From DATMBF01 sp035559595 (lineage in GTDB: Bacteria; Bacteroidota; Ignavibacteria; UBA10030): 64,000 nucleotides of DNA. The notes under the pieces were generated by a model that ran no database searches, had not been told where the DNA came from, and saw only the letters and a list, made by a program, of their open reading frames with translations. The stretch is from contig DATMBF010000005.1 in NCBI GenBank assembly GCA_035559595.1, positions 62,001 to 126,000 on the forward strand. Direction: 5' to 3'. Position numbers and translations under genes: made by a program. Below, one piece after another: positions 1 through 9,174 of this stretch (positions within the stretch are counted from its first letter, which is position 1; the number at the start of each line of letters is the position of its first letter).

Positions 1-1409
1 GGAAGGAGCTGGCGGGTGATGTTTACCTGATCCTCGGCTCGGTTCACGAAGAGGCGAGAAACATCATGACCGCGATTGGCAATTACCAACTTGCCGTTGC
101 ACTTCTCAGCGAACCTACAAAAAAGGCGGAGGCCCAAAAGGCTCTTGCCGATCTTTACTTTGCGAATCGTGATTTTCGAAACAGCACTGCAGCGTACCGG
201 AGACTTCTGGATATCGCGCCTGACGAATTCTTCGAATACGATGCTTTACTCAGTATTGCAAAGGCGTACAGAGCCCAGAAGAACTTCGATGCATCTTTGC
301 AGACGCTCAATGAGTTGCTTGACGATTTTCGGTTTCAGCAACGGCGTGACGCGGTGTTGCTCGAGCGGGCTCGGGTCCTTGCCGAGCGGGGTGACATTGC
401 TGAGGCGCTTGACGAGTATGAGTACGCCGATACGACGTTTGCGCGAACGGAAGTCGGTGCGAGGGCTGCATTTGAAAAGGGAGAGATCCTGGAAAGGATT
501 GGTGATTATGATGGGGCGTGGAAAGCTTATGCGAAAGCAGGGACAGGCCCTGTTGCAGCGTTAGCTTCGGAGGCGCGTCGCAAATCCCAGGGGTTCAATA
601 AGTACTTTGAACTTCACAAAACCCGTGCGTACCTCGATAGCCTGAAGAATGTGTGGGAGGCTGGAGACCACGGAAGGCTGAATCTCGATTCGCTTCGCAA
701 AGAGGAGGCAAAAGTTTCTTATGGCCTTGGCGAAGTGTTCTATTCAGACATCCCTCATGTCGATTCAACGGTCTATTATTACACTCGCGCGTTGGAACTT
801 TTTGAGGATAGTATTTCTGCGCCAAGAGCAATGTACGTGCTCAGCGATATTGTCAGAGCCCATCCCGGCAAGACATCCTTAACTTGGGAGGAATGGCAGA
901 ACAGGCTGGCAAGCACATATCCATCGAGCTCGTACGGACTTGAGGTGCGGCGACTGATGGGAGAGACGTTGGAGACCCCCGGCGTCGATCCGGCCGAGCA
1001 GCAATACCGCCTCGCAGAACGCAAGATTGACTCTCAGCTTTACCGTGAGGCAATAAGGGACCTCAAGTCAATCGCATCAGGTTATCCAAAATCTTCCTAC
1101 GCATCGAAAAGTCTCTACACGATCGGATGGATTTTTGAGAATCACCTGGGCTTTGCCGACAGCGCGCTGGCGTACTATCGCATTGTTGTGGAGGAACATC
1201 CCGGAACGCAATATGCGGAAGTCGTGAAACGTAAGTTACCGTCTGCAGCACCCCCTGAACCAGCAAGCCCCGGCTCACCGGAAGCGAAAGAACCTCAGAA
1301 GAAAGAAGCGGAAAGGGATGAGGTTCGAGTTCGTGCCCGCGAGGAGGCAGAGAAGAAGACCGAATCACAAACCCCGTTGCCCTCAGCAAAGAAGCGCGAT
1401 AACGATTAA
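1..1409 (+). CDS. TPR-repeat protein, 5' end outside window
   Basis: The reading frame is open from base 3 with no stop, so the first in-frame ATG (66) is probably internal and the true start lies upstream; 468 codons are visible. The protein is a chain of helical hairpins typical of tetratricopeptide repeats (for example YRRLLDIAPDEF, ALDEYEYADTTF, YYRIVVEEHPGTQYAE near the end), like periplasmic TPR/YbgF-type proteins that organise envelope complexes. The last ~55 residues are a Pro/Glu/Lys-rich charged tail of low complexity. The stop codon overlaps the pyrK start by one base, so it is probably co-transcribed with pyrK-pyrD-folC. I cannot assign a specific partner. Confidence 0.85.
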   Translation, partial: KELAGDVYLILGSVHEEARNIMTAIGNYQLAVALLSEPTKKAEAQKALADLYFANRDFRNSTAAYRRLLDIAPDEFFEYDALLSIAKAYRAQKNFDASLQTLNELLDDFRFQQRRDAVLLERARVLAERGDIAEALDEYEYADTTFARTEVGARAAFEKGEILERIGDYDGAWKAYAKAGTGPVAALASEARRKSQGFNKYFELHKTRAYLDSLKNVWEAGDHGRLNLDSLRKEEAKVSYGLGEVFYSDIPHVDSTVYYYTRALELFEDSISAPRAMYVLSDIVRAHPGKTSLTWEEWQNRLASTYPSSSYGLEVRRLMGETLETPGVDPAEQQYRLAERKIDSQLYREAIRDLKSIASGYPKSSYASKSLYTIGWIFENHLGFADSALAYYRIVVEEHPGTQYAEVVKRKLPSAAPPEPASPGSPEAKEPQKKEAERDEVRVRAREEAEKKTESQTPLPSAKKRDND

Positions 1410-2179
1410 TGTTGCAAGAACAAGCGATCGTCGAGGAATGTCGTGAAATAGCCGAGGGGATTTACGCTCTTCGATTTCGCTCACCGTTGATTGCGAAACA
1501 GGCACGGCCGGGACAGTTCGTGAACATCCGGGTTGATGAGGGGATCGATCCGTTACTGCGGAGGCCGTTTAGTGTGAGTCGGACGGTGGACGGAACGGCC
1601 GAGGTTGTCTTCAATGTTGTCGGGGTGGGGACGCGCATCCTTTCTGAAAAACGAGCGGGGGAGTTTCTTGACATTCTTGGGCCACTTGGACATCCTTGGG
1701 AGTACACAACGGGGTTTGATATCGCTCTTATTGTTGCAGGCGGACTTGGGGTGGCTCCTGTGCCGATTCTTACGGATTTTCTCTTACGGGAGGAAAAGAA
1801 TATCATCACCTTCCTGGGTGCACGAACCTCGAGTTGGGTTGCCCCCTTGAACATGAAAAACCTCCACATTGCCACAGAGGATGGCAGCAAAGGTCTTCGT
1901 GGAACTGTCGTCGAGCTGGTTTCCGACTACCTTTCGTCACACAACGTTGAACGACCTAAGATCTTCGGCTGCGGGCCGACGAGAATGATGAAGGCGCTCT
2001 CCGATCTCGCCATAAGCAAAGATATTCCCTGCGAGCTTCTGCTTGAAGGGGAAATGGCCTGCGGGATCGGTATCTGCCAGGGGTGTCCGGTTGAAGTCGT
2101 AAACGGTGAAAAGCGATACGAACTCATTTGCACGCAGGGGCCGGCATTTGATTGTCGGCATATCATTCTTCCGTCATGA
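1409..2179 (+). CDS. pyrK: Dihydroorotate dehydrogenase electron-transfer subunit PyrK
   Basis: 256 residues. The N-terminal part is a ferredoxin-reductase FAD domain (RRPFSVSR at ~50, GPLGHPW at ~91), followed by an NAD-binding half (VAGGLGVAPVPIL) and a C-terminal [2Fe-2S] motif with cysteines spaced C-x4-C-x2-C in ACGIGICQGCPVEV and a fourth Cys in LICTQGP. In class 1B dihydroorotate dehydrogenases this subunit passes electrons from dihydroorotate oxidation to NAD+. The ATG shares one base with the upstream stop, and its TGA overlaps the pyrD ATG, so translation of the two subunits is coupled as expected for a heterotetramer. Confidence 0.95.
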   Translation: MLQEQAIVEECREIAEGIYALRFRSPLIAKQARPGQFVNIRVDEGIDPLLRRPFSVSRTVDGTAEVVFNVVGVGTRILSEKRAGEFLDILGPLGHPWEYTTGFDIALIVAGGLGVAPVPILTDFLLREEKNIITFLGARTSSWVAPLNMKNLHIATEDGSKGLRGTVVELVSDYLSSHNVERPKIFGCGPTRMMKALSDLAISKDIPCELLLEGEMACGIGICQGCPVEVVNGEKRYELICTQGPAFDCRHIILPS

Positions 2180-3120
2180 TCAAGACCTCGTTCAAGCTTC
2201 GTAATGTCGAGTTTAAAAACCGTGTGTTTGTCGCCTCCGGTACGTTTGGCTACGGCGATGAGGCGAAAGACCTTGTTGATGTCAATAAGCTTGGCGGAAT
2301 TGTTACGAAGTCGCTTTCCTGGAAACCTCGAGATGGCAATCCGCCGCCACGGATCGTGGAGACCCCAAGCGGCATGCTGAACTCCATCGGCCTTGCCAAC
2401 ATTGGGGTCAAGAAGTTCATTGCCGATAAGCTCCCGTACCTGCGAACACTCGATACGGGAATTATTGTTAACATCGCGGCAAGCTCAGTGCAAGAGTATT
2501 GCGATGTTTTACAGGAGTTGGATGATAAGGAAGGTGTTGATGCGTACGAGATCAATGTCTCCTGTCCAAACGTCAAAGAAGGCGGATTGAGTTTCGGCAC
2601 AGATTGCGACATGACGAAAGAGATCACTGAACGCCTTCGCCCTCTCACCGCCAAACCGCTCATCATCAAGTTGACACCGAATGTCACACACATTTCTGAC
2701 TTCGCGCGCGCCGTAGAGGAGGCAGGAGCGGATGCCGTTTCCGTTATCAATACGGTCGTTGGGATGGCGGTTGACGTGAAAACGAAGAAACCGAAACTTT
2801 CCACTGTCACCGGTGGTTTATCTGGCCCGGCTATCAAGCCGATCGCTCTGGCCAAAGTCTACGAGGTCGCACAAGCAGTAAAGATTCCAGTCTTTGGCAT
2901 CGGTGGCATCTCGTCTGTCGAAGATGCGCTTGAGTTTCTCCTTGTCGGGGCAAGCGCTGTTCAGGTTGGAACGTTAAACTTTGTCGACCCTGCGCTTAGT
3001 GTGAAGATCGCCGAGGGTTTGGTTCAACACGCTGAGCAAAACAAGCTCTCCGATATCGGCCAGCTTGTAGGTGCCCTCGATGCGAACGTGGAATTCTCCG
3101 TCCTTCAGTCTTGGCTGTAA
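2176..3120 (+). CDS. pyrD: Dihydroorotate dehydrogenase 1B catalytic subunit PyrD
   Basis: 314 residues from the ATG at 2176 (ATGA overlap with pyrK); an in-frame ATG 24 bases earlier lies inside pyrK and is less likely. It is an FMN TIM barrel of the class 1 family: catalytic Cys in EINVSCPNVKEGG, phosphate-binding GIGGISSVEDALEFLLVGA near the C-terminus, and NPPPRIVETPSGMLNSIGL near the N-terminus. It catalyses the fourth step of pyrimidine synthesis, dihydroorotate to orotate. The adjacent pyrK confirms the NAD-dependent 1B type rather than the fumarate-dependent 1A type. Confidence 0.96.
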   Translation: MIKTSFKLRNVEFKNRVFVASGTFGYGDEAKDLVDVNKLGGIVTKSLSWKPRDGNPPPRIVETPSGMLNSIGLANIGVKKFIADKLPYLRTLDTGIIVNIAASSVQEYCDVLQELDDKEGVDAYEINVSCPNVKEGGLSFGTDCDMTKEITERLRPLTAKPLIIKLTPNVTHISDFARAVEEAGADAVSVINTVVGMAVDVKTKKPKLSTVTGGLSGPAIKPIALAKVYEVAQAVKIPVFGIGGISSVEDALEFLLVGASAVQVGTLNFVDPALSVKIAEGLVQHAEQNKLSDIGQLVGALDANVEFSVLQSWL

Positions 3121-3129
3121 TTCTCTCCC

Positions 3130-4437
3130 TTGACTCGCTACGAGCGAACTGTTCTGTCTCTCTACGGGCTCCAGAAGCTCGGAATGAAATTCGGACTGAG
3201 GGGAATTCGGGCTCTTCTTCAGTCCATTGGAGACCCACACAAGCGGCTGAAAACGATCCACGTTGCCGGCACGAACGGCAAGGGCTCGACCGCAGCGATG
3301 ATTGCGGCAATTCTCACGAGTGCGGGTTATCGGACAGGGCTTTACACTTCACCGCATCTCGTCGATTTCCGGGAACGCATTCGAATCAATGGAAGTCCTA
3401 TCCGAAAAGCCGACGTTGTTGCAATCTTCAAGGAGATACAGCCCATCATCGAAAAGAACCGCAACACATTTTTCGAGGCGGTGACGGCAATGGCTTTCGA
3501 GTATTTTCGCCGGAAGAACATTGATGTTGCCGTGATCGAGACGGGATTGGGGGGGCGATTGGACGCCACAAACGTGATTCGCCCGGAAGTTTCGGTTATT
3601 ACGACAATCGGGATCGAGCATGCGGAAATTCTTGGTCGGACGTTGCGTTCGATTGCCAGGGAAAAAGCCGGGATCATCAAACGTGGTGTTCCATGTGTAA
3701 CGGGCGTTCAATCCCGCGCCGCACGTTCGGTCTTGCAGGCAGTTGCTCGTGCGCGAAAGTCGAAACTGATGACCTTGGACAGTGCCAGGACAACGATTTC
3801 TGAGGCGTCGCTTGAAGGTTCCCTTGCTGATGTTGAAGTGAATGACTTGAAGCTTCCGAATCTCAAAATCTCATTAGCAGGGAAGTTCCAAATGAGGAAT
3901 GCTCTCCTTGCTATTAGTGCAATCGACACACTGAGGAAGAAACGACGATGGGCAGTTTCCGATCAGAGTATCCGACGGGGACTCGGGAACATCCAGCGAT
4001 ATTCCGGCTTGGAGGCCCGACTTTCGGTTGTTCGACACGCTCCGCTGATTCTTGCTGATGTGGCGCACAATCCGGACGCGGTTCGTTCGCTTGTTCGCTC
4101 GCTGAAGGAGCTCGGAAGTCGCAGATTGGATATCATATTTGGGGTTATGCGGGACAAGGATTATTGGCAGATGCTTAAGGCATTAAAGCCGATAACACGG
4201 ACGCTGTTCCTCGTTCAGGCGTCCACCGAGCGTGCCCGAAGCATTGTTGACCTTGAATTGGCGGCCGTCAGATTGGGTATCCGTTGCCGGACACCGAGAT
4301 CGGTCCGGGAGGCTGTATCGCGTGCTATACGCAACAGGCGTTCGAGAGTACCCATTCTGATCACCGGCTCTCACTTTGTGGTGGCGGAGTCGCTGGCGTA
4401 CATGAGACGGAGAAATTACTTGACAATCAATCAGTAA
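3130..4437 (+). CDS. folC: Folylpolyglutamate synthase / dihydrofolate synthase
   Basis: 435 residues starting with TTG at 3130, 9 bases after pyrD. The Mur-ligase fold signatures are clear: P-loop VAGTNGKGSTAAMIA (~45-60), the folate loop TSPHLVDFRERIRING, VIETGLGGRLDATN with the magnesium region, and the C-terminal VAHNPDAVRSL. The enzyme adds glutamate to dihydropteroate and/or tetrahydrofolate in folate metabolism. It is the last gene of the leading cluster; the promoter for the next unit (rho) begins inside its last codons. Confidence 0.95.
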   Translation: MTRYERTVLSLYGLQKLGMKFGLRGIRALLQSIGDPHKRLKTIHVAGTNGKGSTAAMIAAILTSAGYRTGLYTSPHLVDFRERIRINGSPIRKADVVAIFKEIQPIIEKNRNTFFEAVTAMAFEYFRRKNIDVAVIETGLGGRLDATNVIRPEVSVITTIGIEHAEILGRTLRSIAREKAGIIKRGVPCVTGVQSRAARSVLQAVARARKSKLMTLDSARTTISEASLEGSLADVEVNDLKLPNLKISLAGKFQMRNALLAISAIDTLRKKRRWAVSDQSIRRGLGNIQRYSGLEARLSVVRHAPLILADVAHNPDAVRSLVRSLKELGSRRLDIIFGVMRDKDYWQMLKALKPITRTLFLVQASTERARSIVDLELAAVRLGIRCRTPRSVREAVSRAIRNRRSRVPILITGSHFVVAESLAYMRRRNYLTINQ

Positions 4438-4448
4438 TCGGATATATT
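4420..4448 (+). promoter_or_regulatory. Predicted sigma70-type promoter of rho
   Basis: TTGACA at 4420-4425 and TATATT at 4443-4448 are separated by exactly 17 bases, close to the sigma70 consensus. The -35 box lies within the last codons of folC. A 10-bp palindrome GAGTGCACTC (4460-4469) lies just past the expected start site near 4455. Confidence 0.7.
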
Positions 4449-4605
4449 GTAGGTGAAGTGAGTGCACTCTGGGAGTTCCACTCGACCCACTTCGTTCAAC
4501 CAATTCTCGACCCCCAACCCAAAGTCTTCAACCTTAATCTCTGATATTTACTTAACACAAGCAGTGTTGTACCCCCGCATTAATCTTTTGTGAGGTATTC
4601 CCGCC
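4449..4605 (+). promoter_or_regulatory. Long C-rich, G-poor leader upstream of rho
   Basis: About 150 bases separate the expected transcription start from the rho ATG. Positions 4478-4546 contain about 28 C but only 5 G (hand count), with clusters such as CCCCCAACCC at 4511-4520, and no obvious stable hairpin. This is the composition of a Rho utilisation (rut) site. Autogenous attenuation through a rut-containing leader is established for E. coli rho; its operation here is inference. Confidence 0.45.
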
Positions 4606-5859
4606 ATGGCAATGGATATTACCGAGCTCAAATCCAAAAAGATTGCTGAGCTCAATCAAATCGCGAAGGAGCTGAATATCAATGGATACAGCGAACTTCG
4701 TAAACAGGAACTCATTTTCAAAATTCTCGAGGCGCAGACCGAAAAGGATGGACTGAGCTTCAGTAAAGGTGTCCTCGAAGTTCTCCCCGACGGTTACGGA
4801 TTCCTTCGTTCCGTCACCTACAACTACCTCCCTTCTCCCGACGACATCTACGTTTCGCCATCGCAAATCAAAAAGTTCGGACTTCGCACCGGCGATACCG
4901 TAAGCGGTCAGGTGCGCCCACCGAAAGAGGGGGAGCGCTTCTTCGCGCTGCTTCGTGTTGAGGCAGTGAATGATGATCATCCGGATACGATCCGTGAGCG
5001 CGTTCTGTTTGACAATCTCACCCCTCTGTATCCTGCGCAGCGTATCAAACTGGAGACTGCCCCCGGCGAGTATTCGATGCGGATCATGGACCTTCTCGTC
5101 CCCATCGGTAAGGGCCAGCGCGGCATGATTGTTTCTCCGCCGAAGGCCGGCAAAACGATCCTCCTCCAAAAAATGGCCAACAGCATTATCCGTAACCACC
5201 CCGAAGTTAAGCTCATTGTTCTTCTTATCGACGAACGTCCCGAAGAAGTGACCGATATGGAGAGAACGGTGAATGCGGAGGTAGTCAGCTCAACATTCGA
5301 TGAGCCGCCCGAACGACACGTTCAGGTTGCCGATATGGTGCTGGAAAAGGCAAAACGGTTGGTCGAGGCGAAGAAAGATGTCGTTATTCTGCTCGATAGC
5401 ATCACGCGTTTGGCGAGAGCTCATAACACCGTTGTTCCGCATAGCGGGAAAATCCTCTCCGGCGGTGTTGATGCGAACGCGCTCCATCGCCCCAAGCGAT
5501 TCTTCGGCGCAGCACGGAATATTGAAGAGGGGGGAAGCCTCACAATCATTGCCACCGCCCTGATCGAAACCGGCAGTAGAATGGACGAAGTGATTTTTGA
5601 GGAGTTTAAGGGAACGGGCAACATGGAAATCATCCTTGATCGGAAGTTAAGCGATAAGCGCATCTTCCCGGCGATGGATGTCAACAGGTCCGGAACACGC
5701 AAAGAAGAAATGCTGATGGATCAGGAAGACCTCAACCGCGTTTGGATTCTGCGAAAACTGCTCAGTGATTTGAGTCCCGTGGAGGCCATGGAATTCCTCC
5801 TGGAGAAGATGCGGGGAACAAAGTCCAATAAAGAATTCTTGAAAGTCATGAATAGCTGA
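4606..5859 (+). CDS. rho: Transcription termination factor Rho
   Basis: 417 residues, normal family length. N-terminal Rho_N helix bundle (DITELKSKKIAELNQIAKEL), then the RNA-binding cold-shock fold (GVLEVLPDGYGFLRS, DDIYVSPSQIKKFGLRTGD), then the RecA-like ATPase with Walker A SPPKAGKT (177-184) and Walker B VVILLDSITRLARAHN. The hexameric helicase terminates untranslated transcripts. It is followed after 5 bases by the thiolase gene, so the fatty-acid genes downstream may be read through from the rho promoter. Conservation leaves little doubt. Confidence 0.98.
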   Translation: MAMDITELKSKKIAELNQIAKELNINGYSELRKQELIFKILEAQTEKDGLSFSKGVLEVLPDGYGFLRSVTYNYLPSPDDIYVSPSQIKKFGLRTGDTVSGQVRPPKEGERFFALLRVEAVNDDHPDTIRERVLFDNLTPLYPAQRIKLETAPGEYSMRIMDLLVPIGKGQRGMIVSPPKAGKTILLQKMANSIIRNHPEVKLIVLLIDERPEEVTDMERTVNAEVVSSTFDEPPERHVQVADMVLEKAKRLVEAKKDVVILLDSITRLARAHNTVVPHSGKILSGGVDANALHRPKRFFGAARNIEEGGSLTIIATALIETGSRMDEVIFEEFKGTGNMEIILDRKLSDKRIFPAMDVNRSGTRKEEMLMDQEDLNRVWILRKLLSDLSPVEAMEFLLEKMRGTKSNKEFLKVMNS

Positions 5860-5864
5860 GGCAG

Positions 5865-7055
5865 ATGATGGTGCGAGAGATCAACGATGTTGTTCTGGTG
5901 AGTGCCTGCCGCACTCCGATTGGGTCATTCATGGGAGCGCTCAGCTCGGTCCCGGCACCCCGCCTTGGGGCGGTCGTTATTGAAGAGGCAATCAGGCGCG
6001 CAGGAATCAAGAAGGCGGATGTGCAGGAAGTCATCATGGGCAACGTGCTCACTGCTGGAGAGGGACAGGCGCCGGCCAGACAGGCCGCACTCTTTGCAGG
6101 ATTGCCCGAATCCGTAGAGTGCATGACGATCAACAAAGTATGCGGTTCCGGTCTCAAGGCCGTAATGCTTGCTTCTCAAGCGATCGCCTTGGGCGATGCC
6201 GAGATCATTGTCGCCGGCGGCATGGAAAGCATGTCAAACGCGCCGTATCTGATTGAGAAGGCTCGCAGTGGGTTGAAGATGGGGAACGCGCAGCTCGTTG
6301 ATTCGATGATCAAAGACGGTTTGTGGGATGTTTACAACGATTTTCACATGGGGAATGCAGCTGAGCTGTGCTCTAAAGAATGTGCTGTTCCGAGAGAGGC
6401 TCAAGATGAGTTTGCCATCATGAGCTACAAGAGGGCTCAAAAGGCGTGGGAAGATTGCCGGTTTAAAGATGAGGTGGTTCCTGTGGTAATCAAAGGGAAG
6501 GATGGGGACACGACGGTGGAAAAAGATGAGGAGCCGTTTAAGACAAACTTCGAGAAAATTCCGAAGCTGCGTCCTGCTTTCCAGAAAGACGGCACGGTAA
6601 CGGCTGCAAATTCATCGAAGATCAACGATGGGGCGGCGGCACTTGTGGTGATGTCGGCAAAGAAGGCAAAAGAGATGGGAGTGAGGCCGATTGCACGCGT
6701 TGTCAGCTACGCTTCCGCCGCCAAGAAACCGGAGTGGTTTACCACGGCTCCGGTCGATGTCATCACCAAGGTGTTCGACAAAACCGGATTAACAGACAAG
6801 CAGATTGATCTCTACGAAATCAACGAGGCGTTTGCCGTGGTTACCTTGGCGGTAAACAAGATGCTGGGATTAGATATTGAGAAGGTGAATGTTCACGGAG
6901 GTGCAGTGGCGTTGGGTCATCCCATCGGAGCGAGCGGAGCCCGAATCCTTGTGACTCTCGTACATGCCCTGAAGCAGAAAAATAAGTCGCGCGGAATGGC
7001 GGCGATCTGCATCGGCGGCGGGGAAGCCAGTTCGCTTGTCGTTGAGCTTGTCTGA
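5865..7055 (+). CDS. Acetyl-CoA C-acetyltransferase (thiolase)
   Basis: 396 residues. Thiolase landmarks are all present: nucleophilic Cys93 in INKVCGSGLKAVML, the NEAFA motif (YEINEAFAVV), the catalytic His in GGAVALGHPIGASGAR, and the C-terminal CIGGGEAS Cys. It condenses two acetyl-CoA or cleaves 3-ketoacyl-CoA. Start ATG at 5865 or the adjacent ATG at 5868; GAGG at 5858-5861 overlaps the rho stop. It begins a three-gene acyl-CoA cluster with a 3-hydroxyacyl-CoA dehydrogenase and an acyl-CoA dehydrogenase; direction (butyrate synthesis or beta-oxidation) cannot be told from sequence. Confidence 0.93.
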   Translation: MMVREINDVVLVSACRTPIGSFMGALSSVPAPRLGAVVIEEAIRRAGIKKADVQEVIMGNVLTAGEGQAPARQAALFAGLPESVECMTINKVCGSGLKAVMLASQAIALGDAEIIVAGGMESMSNAPYLIEKARSGLKMGNAQLVDSMIKDGLWDVYNDFHMGNAAELCSKECAVPREAQDEFAIMSYKRAQKAWEDCRFKDEVVPVVIKGKDGDTTVEKDEEPFKTNFEKIPKLRPAFQKDGTVTAANSSKINDGAAALVVMSAKKAKEMGVRPIARVVSYASAAKKPEWFTTAPVDVITKVFDKTGLTDKQIDLYEINEAFAVVTLAVNKMLGLDIEKVNVHGGAVALGHPIGASGARILVTLVHALKQKNKSRGMAAICIGGGEASSLVVELV

Positions 7056-7078
7056 TCAGTTAGAAAGATAGGGAGACC

Positions 7079-7951
7079 ATGCCAGCAGAACAGGTTGAGC
7101 GCGTCACAGTCATCGGTGCGGGCACAATGGGAAACGGCATCGCGCATGTGTTTGCCCAGCACGGCTTTTCGGTGACGCTGCATGATATCAAGCAGGAGTT
7201 TATCGATCGGGGACTCAAGACCATCCAGGCAAATCTCGATCGCCAGATCAAAAAGGGGACACTTACCGAAGATCAAAAGAATCAGACCCTCAACCGAATT
7301 GCGTCATCGCTTCAACTCGAAGAGGCATGCAGAGATGCTGATCTCGTTGTTGAGGCCGTGATTGAAGATGCTCATGTGAAGAAAGAGCTTTTTCGCAATT
7401 TGGACCGGTTCACAAAACCGGGAACGATCCTCGCCTCCAATACCTCCTCCATCTCCATCACTGAAATTGCGGCAGTAACCAGACGGCCTGATAAAGTCAT
7501 CGGCATGCACTTTATGAATCCCGTGCCCGTGATGAAGCTCGTCGAGGTCATTCGAGGCCTGGCAACGTCGAACGAGACCTACCGGACAGTACACGCTCTT
7601 GCCGAGAAGCTTGAGAAGACGCCGGTCGAGGTAAACGATTATCCCGGCTTTGTCTCCAACCGTGTTCTCCTTCCGATGCTCAACGAGGCAATGTATTGCG
7701 TCATGGAGGGGGTTGCGACGCCGGAGGCAATCGATACAGTCATGAAGCTCGGAATGAATCATCCTATGGGTCCCCTCCAGCTTGCGGATTTCATTGGGCT
7801 GGATGTCTGTTTGTCGATCATGAATGTTCTTCATGAGGGGCTCGGTGATTCCAAATATCGTCCGTGTCCCCTGCTCAAAAAGATGGTCGCCGCAGGTCAT
7901 CTGGGCAGAAAGACAGGAAAAGGCTTTTACGATTATCCCCCAACCAAATAG
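7079..7951 (+). CDS. 3-hydroxybutyryl-CoA dehydrogenase
   Basis: 290 residues, the size of stand-alone Hbd/PaaH enzymes. N-terminal Rossmann fold with VTVIGAGTMGNGIA (NAD(H) binding), the signature region VIGMHFMNPVPVMKLVEV containing the catalytic His, and the C-terminal helical domain (FVSNRVLLPMLNEAM, MNHPMGPLQLADFIGLDV). It interconverts 3-hydroxyacyl-CoA and acetoacetyl-CoA. It lies 23 bases after the thiolase with a GGGAG site ahead of its ATG, and 9 bases before an acyl-CoA dehydrogenase. No enoyl-CoA hydratase is encoded in this cluster. Confidence 0.94.
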   Translation: MPAEQVERVTVIGAGTMGNGIAHVFAQHGFSVTLHDIKQEFIDRGLKTIQANLDRQIKKGTLTEDQKNQTLNRIASSLQLEEACRDADLVVEAVIEDAHVKKELFRNLDRFTKPGTILASNTSSISITEIAAVTRRPDKVIGMHFMNPVPVMKLVEVIRGLATSNETYRTVHALAEKLEKTPVEVNDYPGFVSNRVLLPMLNEAMYCVMEGVATPEAIDTVMKLGMNHPMGPLQLADFIGLDVCLSIMNVLHEGLGDSKYRPCPLLKKMVAAGHLGRKTGKGFYDYPPTK

Positions 7952-7960
7952 AACTGTCGC

Positions 7961-9103
7961 ATGAACTTCGAATTCACAGAAACACAGTTAATGATCAAGG
8001 AAACGGCCCGCCAGTTCGCGGAAGAGGAGCTTGCGCCATCGGCAGATGAGCGCGATGAGAAAGAACAGTTTCCCTACGAAGCCGTGAAGAAAATGGGGGA
8101 GCTTGGTTTCATGGGGATGATGGTGTCGGAGAAATACGGTGGGGCCGGGTTGGACACCGTTGCCTATGTCCTCGCGATGGAAGAAATCTCCAAGGTTGAC
8201 GCTTCGGCGGGCGTTATTATGTCGGTCAACAATTCCCTTGTGTGCTGGGGGATTGAGGAATATGGAACCGACGAACAGAAAGAGAAATACTTGAACGATC
8301 TTGCCGCCGGACGGAAACTGGGCGCGTTTGCCTTATCCGAACCGGAGGCCGGAAGCGATGCAACGAACCAGCGAACAACAGCTACAAAAGATGGGAAGTT
8401 CTACATCCTGAACGGAACAAAGAACTTCATTACGAATGGTGCCAACGCCGACGTGGTGCTGGTTATGGCATCGACGGATCGTTCGCTCGGCCATAAAGGT
8501 GTCAGCGCGTTCATCGTGGAAAAGGGGACGCCGGGATTTTCGGTTGCAAAGAAAGAAAAGAAGCTTGGGATTCGCAGCTCCGATACGGTTTCCCTCGCCT
8601 TTCAGGATTGCAGAGTGCCGGCAGAAAATCGGATCGGCGAGGAAGGATTTGGCATCAAGTTTGCGCTCAGAACGCTCGACGGCGGGAGGATTGGCATCGC
8701 CTCACAGGCGCTTGGGATTGCCCAAGGGTCCCTTGAGGCCTCAATCAAGTACAGCAAAGAGCGGAAAGCATTTGATCATCCCATTGCGGATTTCCAGGCA
8801 ATTCAGTTCAAGTTGGCCGACATGGCCACCAATGTGGAAGCCGCACGCTGGCTCACCCTCCGCGCTGCAAGTCTGAAGGACAAACGGCAACCATTTGCCA
8901 CAGCCGCTGCGATGGCGAAGCTCTATGCCTCCAAAGTTGCGGTACAAGCTTCCCTCGAGGCGATTCAAATTCACGGCGGTTACGGATACATCCGTGAATA
9001 CAAAGTCGAGCGGTTCTTGAGGGATGCGAAGATTACCGAGATCTATGAAGGGACTTCTGAGATTCAGCGAATCGTTATTGCACGCGACCTGCTGAAAGAC
9101 TAA
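7961..9103 (+). CDS. Short-chain (butyryl-type) acyl-CoA dehydrogenase
   Basis: 380 residues with the three-domain acyl-CoA dehydrogenase fold: the LGAFALSEPEAGSDA flavin/substrate loop, and IYEGTSEIQRIVIARDLL at the C-terminus where the catalytic base is Glu363. The family oxidises acyl-CoA to enoyl-CoA with FAD, handing electrons to electron-transfer flavoprotein; no etfAB is in the window. Length and active-site motif resemble SCAD/BCD enzymes. It ends the rho-thiolase-hbd unit and is followed by a hairpin. Confidence 0.94.
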   Translation: MNFEFTETQLMIKETARQFAEEELAPSADERDEKEQFPYEAVKKMGELGFMGMMVSEKYGGAGLDTVAYVLAMEEISKVDASAGVIMSVNNSLVCWGIEEYGTDEQKEKYLNDLAAGRKLGAFALSEPEAGSDATNQRTTATKDGKFYILNGTKNFITNGANADVVLVMASTDRSLGHKGVSAFIVEKGTPGFSVAKKEKKLGIRSSDTVSLAFQDCRVPAENRIGEEGFGIKFALRTLDGGRIGIASQALGIAQGSLEASIKYSKERKAFDHPIADFQAIQFKLADMATNVEAARWLTLRAASLKDKRQPFATAAAMAKLYASKVAVQASLEAIQIHGGYGYIREYKVERFLRDAKITEIYEGTSEIQRIVIARDLLKD

Positions 9104-9106
9104 TCC

Positions 9107-9137
9107 CCAACGCAAGCCTTGCGGCTTGTTGCGTTGG
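9107..9137 (+). terminator. Hairpin after acyl-CoA dehydrogenase gene
   Basis: CCAACGCAAGCC (9107-9118) pairs with GGCTTG-tt-GCGTTGG (9123-9137) across a TTGC loop, with a two-base bulge. It starts three bases after the stop codon, and the following stretch is pyrimidine-rich (TTCTTCCTTCC) rather than a clean T run, so it may be a weak or assisted terminator. Confidence 0.5.
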
Positions 9138-9174
9138 TTCTTCCTTCCATTCGTTCTCCTTCCAATTCTTCAGC

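Noticed and set aside
2250..2855. 201-codon minus-strand frame inside pyrD
   Set aside because: Low-complexity Ser/Thr-rich shadow of a conserved gene.
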